A stretch of DNA of 5,588 nucleotides. Origin: Aequorivita sp. (lineage in GTDB: Bacteria; Bacteroidota; Bacteroidia; Flavobacteriales; Flavobacteriaceae). The notes under the pieces were generated by a model that was not told the origin of the DNA, searched no databases, and worked only from the letters and a program-made list of their open reading frames with translations. The position numbers and the translations under genes were made by a program. The number at the start of each line of letters is the position of its first letter. The stretch's first letter is position 1. The DNA is taken from positions 86,378 to 91,965 of the forward strand of contig NVXN01000006.1 of the NCBI GenBank assembly GCA_002733915.1, read 5' to 3'. Positions 1-5,588 of the stretch are shown here, piece by piece.

Positions 1-2117
1 ATTACAAGAAAAATATAAAAATACTTACAGGAAAGAAAGCCACTCGCCTAGGCATTCTCAAAGCATTTGATGATTTGTTGGATCGTACCGATGAAGAGTC
101 ATCAGTTTTGCTCTATTACTCCGGTCATGGTGGAATGTATAGCGACAATACTTTTATAAAGGATGAAGCCAAAAAGAAACCAGAGTCAGAGAATCAAAAA
201 TACTTTCATTTATGCCCAAATGACTACGATCCGAAAAATTACGAGAGCACTTGGATTAAAGCTGAAGAGATAAAATACAAGATTTCACAATTGAAATCCA
301 GAAGGTTGATTTTCTTTTTGGACTGCTGCCACGCCGCAGGAATGACGGCAGGAGTAACAGGTTTAAATTCGCAGCCACGGCATACCAATGCCGACGGACT
401 TGCCCAAAATCTTGACGACGGACGGGGAATGACCATAGTTTCAGCCTGTCGCGCGGAACAGTTGAGCGTAATTTTGGAAGGGGATGAAAACAGCTTATTT
501 ACCAAATGTTTAATAGAAGTATTACGCGGTGATTCAAAATATGAAGTAAGTGACCCGTTGGTACGCATTTTTGAGGTAGTGCAATACATTTTCAAGAAAG
601 TACCTGAGATATATCCAGATCAAAATCCATATGCAAATCTTCAAATATTTGAGGATTTTGTGGTGAGCTTTGCTACAAATTTAATCGATGAAAACACTGA
701 TGAAGCTGAAATAGAAGCTTTAGCAGAAACAGACAATACATCTAAAAGAGAACCAGTTACAAAATTTAGAGAAACTGAGAATAGTAATAGTGCTATACTT
801 TTTGTGCATGGTTTTTCAGGAGATGCAGAAAATACTTTTTCCGAAGCGCCAAAACTGTTGATGGCCAATGAGGAAATGGACGGTTGGGATATGTTTCCGT
901 TAGGGTATAGCGGCAACATAGTACCCGAAATGGGGAAGAACATCTGGGCTTGCGCCAGTGATATAAAGCGTAATTCTGACTTTTTGCTTACTTCTATTAA
1001 GAATAAGTTTGCTAAGTATAAGCGTATTGCCATTGTAGCGCATGACTTAGGGGGAATCGTAGCACAGCAAGCATTGCTGGAATTGGAAAAAGAGAATTTG
1101 GACAGAATAACCCACGTACTGTTTTTTGGAACGCCCAGCTATGGATTGCCCGAAATTCAGTTAAAAAACTTTTTCACCTACGGAAATGACGAAAAGGAAC
1201 TCAAGGAAGGAAGTCCCTATATGCGGGAGCTTCGGAATAATTGGGATGAAAAGTTTCAAAATAAATATCCTTTTGTTTTTAAGACTATTGCTGCCACCGA
1301 AGATGAATATGTGCCGATTTCCTCAAGTTTAGAGCCCTTTCCAAAAGAATATCAAGAGATAATAGAGGCAGATCATTTTTCGTTGGTACAGATAGATGAT
1401 GTAAATGACGACAGTTATCAATTATTGCTAAATACTTTGATGAACAAGAGTTTCCTAAATACGTTTTCAAATAAGGAAGAGGTGAATATCGCACTGGGCG
1501 AGTATAACTCTGTGATAAATTCGTTGCTACCCAAGTTGCAAACCCTTGACAGCAAAGGCCTGGAGCGATTGATGTACGCTTTGGAAGGCGCCGGAAGAGA
1601 GGACGAGGCCATGAAAATTCTGTTAGAGCACCCAATGGCGAAGGATAATTCCAAGTTGTTGGGTATTTTAGGAGAACGCTACAAACGCCAATATCTCAAT
1701 AGTTTTAATGCTGAGGATTTAAAAAGGGCCCTAAAGTATTATGCTGAAGCCCTAAAAATAGCCGAAGAAAAGCAAGACCACAACCAGATATATTATCACG
1801 CCATCAATCTGGCTTTTTTGAATTTGTTACAGGAAGACAAACAAACCATGAAAAAGTATGCCGAATGCGCTTTTAAAGCAACAGAAAAAGATCCGTTCCC
1901 AAGTCTTTGGAGAATGGCGACACTTGGGGAAGCATTTCTTTATAAAGGAGATTTTGAAAAATCTAAGGAATATTATGCAAAGGCTGCTTCGATGGCAGGC
2001 TTGCGCGAAAAGATTTCGATACATACCAATGCATACAATGCATATATCAGTTTGATGCAGACTGATAATCCAAACGATTCGTTTATTAAATTTCTAAAGC
2101 TTCAATTTTTAACTTAA
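1..2117 (+). CDS. Caspase-like / alpha-beta hydrolase / TRAFs-binding TPR fusion protein (5' end missing)
   Basis: The reading frame is open from the window edge (first full codon nt 3) to TAA at 2115-2117, so the true start and perhaps 50 residues lie upstream. Numbering from nt 3, residues 1-220 form a C14 caspase/metacaspase domain: a TGKKATR segment, YYSGHGG with catalytic His42 (nt 126-128), and LDCCHAAG with probable catalytic Cys109 (nt 327-329), followed by the usual S-x-FTxxL motif. After an acidic linker (about 220-260), residues 262-475 form an alpha/beta hydrolase of SERAC1/PGAP1 type: FVHGF oxyanion segment, AHDLGG nucleophile elbow, TEDEYVP acid loop and ADHFSL catalytic His458. 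The elbow has Asp348 instead of Ser. Residues 515-695 are TPR-like helices (LGERYKRQ, ALKYYAEAL, ATLGEAFLYKGDFEKS) resembling the MAP3K TRAFs-binding domain. No P-loop, signal peptide or membrane segment is visible. By inference it is a cytosolic conflict or cell-death effector. The caspase and hydrolase calls are firm; the TRAFs-binding call is moderate and the role is a guess. Confidence 0.88.
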   Translation, partial: YKKNIKILTGKKATRLGILKAFDDLLDRTDEESSVLLYYSGHGGMYSDNTFIKDEAKKKPESENQKYFHLCPNDYDPKNYESTWIKAEEIKYKISQLKSRRLIFFLDCCHAAGMTAGVTGLNSQPRHTNADGLAQNLDDGRGMTIVSACRAEQLSVILEGDENSLFTKCLIEVLRGDSKYEVSDPLVRIFEVVQYIFKKVPEIYPDQNPYANLQIFEDFVVSFATNLIDENTDEAEIEALAETDNTSKREPVTKFRETENSNSAILFVHGFSGDAENTFSEAPKLLMANEEMDGWDMFPLGYSGNIVPEMGKNIWACASDIKRNSDFLLTSIKNKFAKYKRIAIVAHDLGGIVAQQALLELEKENLDRITHVLFFGTPSYGLPEIQLKNFFTYGNDEKELKEGSPYMRELRNNWDEKFQNKYPFVFKTIAATEDEYVPISSSLEPFPKEYQEIIEADHFSLVQIDDVNDDSYQLLLNTLMNKSFLNTFSNKEEVNIALGEYNSVINSLLPKLQTLDSKGLERLMYALEGAGREDEAMKILLEHPMAKDNSKLLGILGERYKRQYLNSFNAEDLKRALKYYAEALKIAEEKQDHNQIYYHAINLAFLNLLQEDKQTMKKYAECAFKATEKDPFPSLWRMATLGEAFLYKGDFEKSKEYYAKAASMAGLREKISIHTNAYNAYISLMQTDNPNDSFIKFLKLQFLT

Positions 2118-2236
2118 CAATTATTTGAGAGATATAAGGTGAAGAATTAAATGAAATATCATAAATGAACTATTTTAACCAAATAGGTGGGTTTCCAAAT
2201 ATTATATTTTACATAATATAAATTATAGGGCATTTA

Positions 2237-2337
2237 TAATGAATGGGCGAATACGCCTGTATGTAACAAAATTGTAGATATTAATGGTTACGGCTATAGG
2301 GTCAACAAGTATGTAAAAGCCCATTTGCGACTCATTA
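2237..2337. repeat. Imperfect, nested inverted repeat of about 100 bp
   Basis: The outer arms are TAATGA (2237-2242) against TCATTA (2332-2337), continuing into AATGGGC (2242-2248) against GCCCATT (2319-2325). A 6-nt bulge (2326-2331) sits on the right arm. Inside are GTAAC (2263-2267) against GTTAC (2287-2291), and a compact hairpin GGCG-AATA-CGCC (2246-2257) that would compete with the outer stem. GTATGTAA occurs at 2259-2266 and again at 2309-2316, exactly 50 bp apart, with a third TATGTAA at 2343-2349 just outside. The pattern suggests a folded interspersed element, but its identity is unknown and another genomic copy would be needed to confirm it. Confidence 0.4.
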
Positions 2338-2496
2338 GTAGCTATGTAAAATTTACGTTAGGAATTCACTCGTTTTTATTAATAGAATAAAAATATTTTG
2401 TAGGCGCTTATATAGAAAGCAATTAATAAAGCTAATTGTTAGAGTCAAACTTATCCATTTGTAGATTGCCCATAATTTTCATAATTGGGAATTTAG

Positions 2497-2575
2497 TGGG
2501 GATATTTTAAAATACGCGATTTATAAGCAGTTTAATGAATTTGTAGATAACTCGATTTTTAGATTGTTATCCCCA
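2497..2575. repeat. Inverted repeat TGGGGATA / TATCCCCA with competing inner stem
   Basis: TGGGGATA at 2497-2504 is the exact reverse complement of TATCCCCA at 2568-2575, with 63 bp between. A 12-bp perfect palindrome, TATTTTAAAATA, overlaps the left arm (2503-2514). An inner stem GATAAC (2546-2551) against GTTATC (2566-2571) shares bases with the right arm, so the two folds exclude each other. It lies 51 bp past the stop codon of the minus-strand hypothetical gene. No T-run follows on either strand, so I do not call it a terminator. Confidence 0.3.
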
Positions 2576-2625
2576 ATTTATTTTAAGACTTATAAATAAT
2601 GGGAAGTATTTAAATTTGCCCTTGC

Positions 2626-3423
2626 TTAGAATATGGCTATGCATTCCATTGCTTTGGCTGCTTGAAAGGGTACGAATTTGTTGTCAGTTTCTTTGCCAAA
2701 CATTATGCCCAACCAGACTGTTACCGCTACACCACCGGGAATTGTTCTTTTGGTCGGGTTTATTAGTTGGATGCTTATATTTTGATGTTCTATTTTACAT
2801 AATAATGGTTCACTCTTTTTTGTATCACCCAAACCATTTACCTCAGGGTAATCCGGCTTATATTTTTCAATTTTCGAATGCCAATTATGAATTGAAACCG
2901 TACTTAATGCTGCCGTAAGGATAAAATGGGTTGCGGACTTTGGGTGATTCTTAAGATTGTTTGGAGCGATTTTGGGAATTTCGATTGTTATATTAGTGCG
3001 TTCCTGGTTCACGGAAATTGAATGTTTTGCCGAGCATATTTTATTGAATACATAGTTTTTATGCAATTGAAAACCTATTAGGTTTTCGGGACCGTTAAGG
3101 ATGTTAGCCTCCCTCTTTCCAGGGGTGCCACTCCCCTTTTTGATTATTTTGTGAAGAGCAGCCGTTAGACGACTTGTACAGCGGGAATCCTTGAATGTAT
3201 GTATGTTGTTTTTAAGACCAGTAGCTATGGATTTTGAGAAAGTGGATGCGCCTCCAAACTCCTTATTGTTTGCCCTTACGGCCGCAAAACGAGGATCATT
3301 ATAGATTTGATCTTTGGTGGGTGGATTAGGTATGCGTTCACGGGGTTCCCCATTTTCAAAATAGTAAGAAACCCCCTTAATAAACCCCTTGATTTTAATA
3401 ATAAAGGACTTTTGTTTTGGCAT
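2626..3423 (-). CDS. Bacteroidota conserved hypothetical protein, 265 aa
   Basis: This is a complete frame from ATG (3421-3423) to TAA (2626-2628). The N-terminus (MPKQKSFIIKIKGFIKGVSYY) matches, from memory, an uncharacterised family frequent in Bacteroidota. Members start with a short basic/beta segment of the form M(A/P)(R/K)QKGIIKLKGTIGDITFYK and then carry an NDPxFxxxRxNxxEFGxA block, here residues 42-60 (NDPRFAAVRANNKEFGGAS). The rest fits that family too: an R/K-rich helical stretch (about 70-115), IEIPKIAPNN, ATHFILTAA, and a beta-rich C-terminus ending near 265, the usual size. There is no signal peptide, transmembrane helix or catalytic motif, and no function is known to me. It follows the PepSY gene on the same strand after 117 bp with its own likely upstream region, so co-transcription with the iron genes is doubtful. 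The start is chosen because the family motif begins exactly at this Met. Confidence 0.82.
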   Translation of the reverse strand: MPKQKSFIIKIKGFIKGVSYYFENGEPRERIPNPPTKDQIYNDPRFAAVRANNKEFGGASTFSKSIATGLKNNIHTFKDSRCTSRLTAALHKIIKKGSGTPGKREANILNGPENLIGFQLHKNYVFNKICSAKHSISVNQERTNITIEIPKIAPNNLKNHPKSATHFILTAALSTVSIHNWHSKIEKYKPDYPEVNGLGDTKKSEPLLCKIEHQNISIQLINPTKRTIPGGVAVTVWLGIMFGKETDNKFVPFQAAKAMECIAIF

Positions 3424-3540
3424 TGTACTGTTTTTAAGCAGTTTTCATCTCTAATATAAACAAAATCTCTAATAATATAGATTTTAAACTAACAGTTTCA
3501 AAAGCTTTTTTAAACATTCGCTGCTCATACAACTTTCACC
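3424..3540 (-). promoter_or_regulatory. Upstream region of the hypothetical gene with a 10-bp direct repeat
   Basis: On the minus strand TATTAGAGAT occurs twice (plus-strand 3465-3474 and 3447-3456), start to start 18 bp apart. The nearer copy ends 23 nt before the ATG. A small stem AAACT-GTT-AGTTT lies at 3486-3498. No exact Bacteroidota -7 element (TAnnTTTG) was found, and there is no clear Shine-Dalgarno; the last 15 bases before the ATG are A-rich, as is common in this phylum. The tandem repeat could be a regulator site or chance in AT-rich DNA. Confidence 0.3.
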
Positions 3541-4677
3541 TTAAGAGACTTTCTTCTTATTCTTCTTCTTTTTATAATTGCGTCCATACCACAGTAAAAC
3601 TCCTGTAACTGGAAGACTTGCTATAAGCAGGCTCGCCAAAAAAGCAATTATTTTACCGGCAATTCCCCCAATGGCCCCAATGTGGATGTCGTAGTTCATG
3701 CGGAGGATTTTATCGGCAAGCTTTGCATCCTTATATTTTCCATAGATACCTGGGGTTTCAATTTCTTTCAAAGTGTTTTGGTCAAAAAAGCGATAATCGT
3801 TATCATAATACAAACCCTCGCTGTTTGATACTTCCACATAAATACTTTCATCGGGGGTCTTTGGGTAATGTAGCTCATATGCTGTTGCATTAGGCGATTC
3901 CTTTTGAAGTTTTAGAATCAAATAATCCATAGGCGCAATGCTATCCTTCTTGTTGGCTACAGTTTTGTTTTTAGGAATGATAAATTGCGCTTCCTTTTCC
4001 CCTCCAACCGATTTATAGACTACATATTTCAACCAGTTATAGGACATTATCGAGCCTGTAAAGGCCAGAATCAAGGCGAGCGCACATATATAAAAACCAA
4101 TTATGGAGTGTAAATCGAAATTCTTGCGTTTCCATTTGGTGGTTTTCTTCCAGTCAAATTTTACACGTTGTTTTAGATTTTTTCGCTTTTTAGGCAGCCA
4201 TAAAATAAAACCCGAAATAATGATCACAATAAAAATCAGTATTGAAACCCCAACTACCTGTTCTCCTATTTTTTTAGGAAGCCAGAGTCGCATATGCCCT
4301 TTTAGCATAAAGGGAAAAAATCCGGAGAGATTATCGTCAACCTGGATAACCTTGCCAGAATATGGATTTAGAAATACACTTCGGTAAAATTCGGGTTCCG
4401 CGTCATAAAAAATAACCTCTATGGCATCATCGGCCTTTTTAAAAAGGGTGCCGTGTATTGTTTGCTGGGGAAAGACGGCGGTTGCAAAATCTTTTGCTTC
4501 CGTTGGCGTTAAGATGGCTGTTTGTTGGGGTTCTACTTTTTTATAATCGTCGTAAAGGCTTTCTATTTCTTCTCGAAACGCCCAACAGCAACCCGTAATG
4601 GCTACCACAAAAACTACCAGGCCCGTAGTCAGGCCAAGTATTTTATGCAGTTGGAATATGAATTTTTTAAAAGTCAT
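3541..4677 (-). CDS. PepSY-associated TM helix protein, probable siderophore reductase
   Basis: This 378-residue inner-membrane protein runs from ATG (4675-4677) to TAA (3541-3543). The N-terminus (LHKILGLTTGL, then a TGCCWAFREEI block) is diagnostic of the PepSY_TM/PiuB family. Four membrane helices are visible at about residues 13-34, 141-161, 190-212 and 340-363. A periplasmic PepSY-like segment lies after the first (LNPYSGKV at 103-110) and a second between the third and fourth. The family-conserved histidines are present: H11, H128 (GHMRLWLP), H190 (DLHSIIG) and H332 (DIHIGAIGG). In the characterised relative FoxB of Pseudomonas, such His residues hold heme and the protein reduces iron-siderophore complexes. 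The same job is inferred here from position, 59 bp downstream of a siderophore receptor on the same strand. The tail (366-378) is nearly all Lys, consistent with a cytoplasmic C-terminus. Family assignment is firm; reductase activity is inferred. Confidence 0.92.
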   Translation of the reverse strand: MTFKKFIFQLHKILGLTTGLVVFVVAITGCCWAFREEIESLYDDYKKVEPQQTAILTPTEAKDFATAVFPQQTIHGTLFKKADDAIEVIFYDAEPEFYRSVFLNPYSGKVIQVDDNLSGFFPFMLKGHMRLWLPKKIGEQVVGVSILIFIVIIISGFILWLPKKRKNLKQRVKFDWKKTTKWKRKNFDLHSIIGFYICALALILAFTGSIMSYNWLKYVVYKSVGGEKEAQFIIPKNKTVANKKDSIAPMDYLILKLQKESPNATAYELHYPKTPDESIYVEVSNSEGLYYDNDYRFFDQNTLKEIETPGIYGKYKDAKLADKILRMNYDIHIGAIGGIAGKIIAFLASLLIASLPVTGVLLWYGRNYKKKKNKKKVS

Positions 4678-4690
4678 GGAAGTCTTTTTA

Positions 4691-4727
4691 AAAAGGACAA
4701 CCCAATATTATAACGGGCTGCCCTTTT
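4691..4727 (-). terminator. Hairpin between receptor and PepSY genes (attenuator or terminator)
   Basis: Read on the minus strand, AAAAGGGCAGCCC (4727-4715), an 11-nt loop (4714-4704) and GGGTTGTCCTTTT (4703-4691) form a 13-bp stem with two G-U wobbles, running into five T in total before an A-run. On the plus strand the same two positions would be A-C mismatches, so the structure fits RNA of the receptor operon only. It begins 9 nt after the receptor stop codon and ends 13 nt before the PepSY ATG. It could be a leaky terminator that lowers PepSY expression, or a processing or stabilising stem-loop. Confidence 0.6.
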
Positions 4728-4736
4728 ACTTGCTAA

Positions 4737-5588
4737 TTAAAACGAGTAGGAAATATTGGCCAGCAGTGCCCGCGGCATCTGTGGATTTATGGTTGACCAG
4801 CCCTTATAATATTCCTCGTTAAGGGCATTGTTTAATTTTAAACCTATTCTGTATTTTTTCGCCTGATAAAAAACGGAAGCGTTTACTACGGTATAGCTCG
4901 GAAGTATAAATTCTCCGGTAGATTCATAGTTTATGGCGAAGCTTTCACTGGCTCCATTAAGGCCTGCCCCTAGGCCGAAGCCATTGAGCGTTCCTGTTTG
5001 GAATTCATAGCTTGCCCAAAAATTGTAAAGGGTTTCCGGTCCAGCTTCCAGAGGGCGTCTGTTTAGGATTTCGGCATTGTCAGACTTTGTGGTTTCGCTA
5101 TCGTTATTGCTATAACCAGCACGAATATTTAAGCCTGGAATTGGGTTGGCATTGATTTCAACTTCAAAACCTTTGCTAACCACTTCCCCACCCTGTATTT
5201 TATTGAATGGTGATGACGGATCGGTAATAACGCGGTCTTTCACCTTAATGTCGTAATAACTTGCCGTAACATTTAATTGATTGTTAAAAAGGTTTGTTTT
5301 TATTCCAAACTCCAATTGATTGGCCTGTTCGGGATCAAAAGTCTTTAGGGTTTGCGGGCCATCCTCTGGGTTTCCTACCAATTGGGGTGCCACGTTGGTA
5401 AAGCCATTTTGGTAGTTTGCAAAGACGGAAAGCTTATCGGCTATTGGCTGGTATAATAATCCAAATTTTGGGGATAGGGTTGTTTGGTCGTAATCGTCTT
5501 CGGTAGATGTTAAGTCACCTTCGTTGTCAAATCGGTCCAAACGCAAACCTACCATAGCGGAAAGTTGATCAGTAATATTTAAAACATC
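4737..5588 (-). CDS. TonB-dependent siderophore receptor, C-terminal beta-barrel (5' end missing)
   Basis: The frame is open to the right window edge (283 residues visible) and ends with TAA at 4737-4739. An internal Met at 5553-5555 is not the start: the frame continues upstream with a typical barrel strand (DQLSAMVGLRLDRFD). Alternating aromatic/hydrophobic barrel strands and family motifs are clear: LSVFANYQNGF, FDPEQANQLEFGIKT, LNVTASYYDIKVKDRV, SKGFEVEINANPIPGLNIRAGYS, and a terminal strand ending in Phe (LLANISYSF), the usual outer-membrane insertion signature. These match the siderophore-receptor branch (FhuA/FoxA/FpvA-like) rather than SusC proteins. The protein binds and imports a ferri-siderophore, powered by TonB-ExbBD. 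The plug domain, TonB box, signal peptide and any Fur or other promoter elements lie outside the window. The following PepSY gene supports an iron role. Ligand identity cannot be read from this part. Confidence 0.93.
   Translation of the reverse strand, partial: DVLNITDQLSAMVGLRLDRFDNEGDLTSTEDDYDQTTLSPKFGLLYQPIADKLSVFANYQNGFTNVAPQLVGNPEDGPQTLKTFDPEQANQLEFGIKTNLFNNQLNVTASYYDIKVKDRVITDPSSPFNKIQGGEVVSKGFEVEINANPIPGLNIRAGYSNNDSETTKSDNAEILNRRPLEAGPETLYNFWASYEFQTGTLNGFGLGAGLNGASESFAINYESTGEFILPSYTVVNASVFYQAKKYRIGLKLNNALNEEYYKGWSTINPQMPRALLANISYSF

Larger units (their letters stand above)
2118..2625. other. AT-rich intergenic region between convergent genes
   Basis: These 508 bases separate the 3' ends of the caspase-fusion gene (plus) and the hypothetical gene (minus). 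I see no convincing reading frame, tRNA or transposon end. Neither gene has a classical GC-rich hairpin followed by a T-run; the closest candidate after the caspase gene is an AT-only hairpin (TTATATT 2202-2208 with AATATAA 2215-2221, 6-nt loop). The region is full of short inverted repeats, listed separately. Its length is large for a convergent spacer in this kind of genome, so it may hold a decayed or small structured element. Confidence 0.7.

Noticed and set aside
75..77. TTG at 75 as the start codon of the caspase-fusion gene
   Set aside because: The frame is open back to nt 3 and the upstream residues (LTGKKATRLGILKAFDD) are normal caspase-domain sequence, so the gene begins outside the window.
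239..1654. Several open frames of 78-130 codons on the minus strand inside the caspase-fusion gene
   Set aside because: They are antisense to well-conserved coding sequence, show no family motifs and are explained as shadows.
2301..2362. Integron attC site suggested by GTCAAC (2301-2306) and CGTTAGG (2356-2362)
   Set aside because: The core-site consensuses RYYYAAC and GTTRRRY are not met on either side, and no cassette structure or integrase is present.
2118..2625. Insertion-sequence remnant or CRISPR array in the long spacer
   Set aside because: No transposase fragment, no terminal inverted repeats with target duplication and no regularly spaced repeat units of CRISPR size were seen.
2616..2918. 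100-codon plus-strand frame overlapping the hypothetical gene's 3' end
   Set aside because: It is antisense to a recognised family protein, its composition is Leu/Cys/Phe-rich and typical of a shadow, and it shows no ribosome-binding context.
3500..3512. AAAAGCTTTT palindrome after the PepSY gene as a terminator
   Set aside because: The palindrome has no loop and no GC-rich stem; it is expected by chance in A/T-rich DNA.
4103..4822. Plus-strand frames of 63-94 codons across the PepSY gene, the spacer and the receptor end
   Set aside because: They are antisense to confidently identified genes, with no recognisable domain.
5553..5555. ATG (minus strand) as the start of the receptor gene
   Set aside because: It lies inside a beta-strand of the barrel; the frame continues to the window edge, and plug and signal peptide are missing.

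Overview
The window looks like chromosomal DNA from a member of the Bacteroidota, most likely the Flavobacteriia. The DNA is AT-rich, and Shine-Dalgarno sequences are weak or absent. One gene belongs to a hypothetical-protein family I associate with this phylum, and a TonB-dependent siderophore receptor is paired with a PepSY-type membrane protein. No RNA gene, insertion sequence, CRISPR array or origin was recognised.

Layout: (1) nt 1-2117, plus strand: the 3' part (704 codons) of a large multidomain gene. It encodes a caspase-like (C14/metacaspase) domain with an intact His/Cys dyad, then a SERAC1/PGAP1-like alpha/beta-hydrolase domain with Asp where the nucleophile Ser is expected, then a helical TPR region resembling the MAP3K 'TRAFs-binding' domain. 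(2) nt 2118-2625: about 0.5 kb of AT-rich non-coding DNA between convergent genes, with nested inverted repeats and a recurring TATGTAA motif. (3) nt 2626-3423, minus strand: a 265-residue Bacteroidota protein of unknown function. (4) nt 3424-3540: its upstream region, with a 10-bp direct repeat. (5) nt 3541-4677, minus strand: a four-helix PepSY-associated membrane protein, probably a siderophore reductase. (6) nt 4678-4736: a spacer with a hairpin that pairs fully only in minus-strand RNA. (7) nt 4737-5588, minus strand: the C-terminal beta-barrel of a TonB-dependent siderophore receptor, cut by the window edge.

Two modules are therefore juxtaposed. On the right is an ordinary iron-acquisition pair: the receptor imports the ferri-siderophore across the outer membrane, and the PepSY protein probably reduces it at the inner membrane. 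On the left is a candidate immunity or programmed-death protein. Its domains (caspase, SesB-like hydrolase, TPR) are each typical of NLR-like conflict proteins, but no STAND/NACHT ATPase is visible. The left gene is the most interesting item. Its N-terminus and any upstream partners lie outside the window, so a defence role is inference from domain architecture only.
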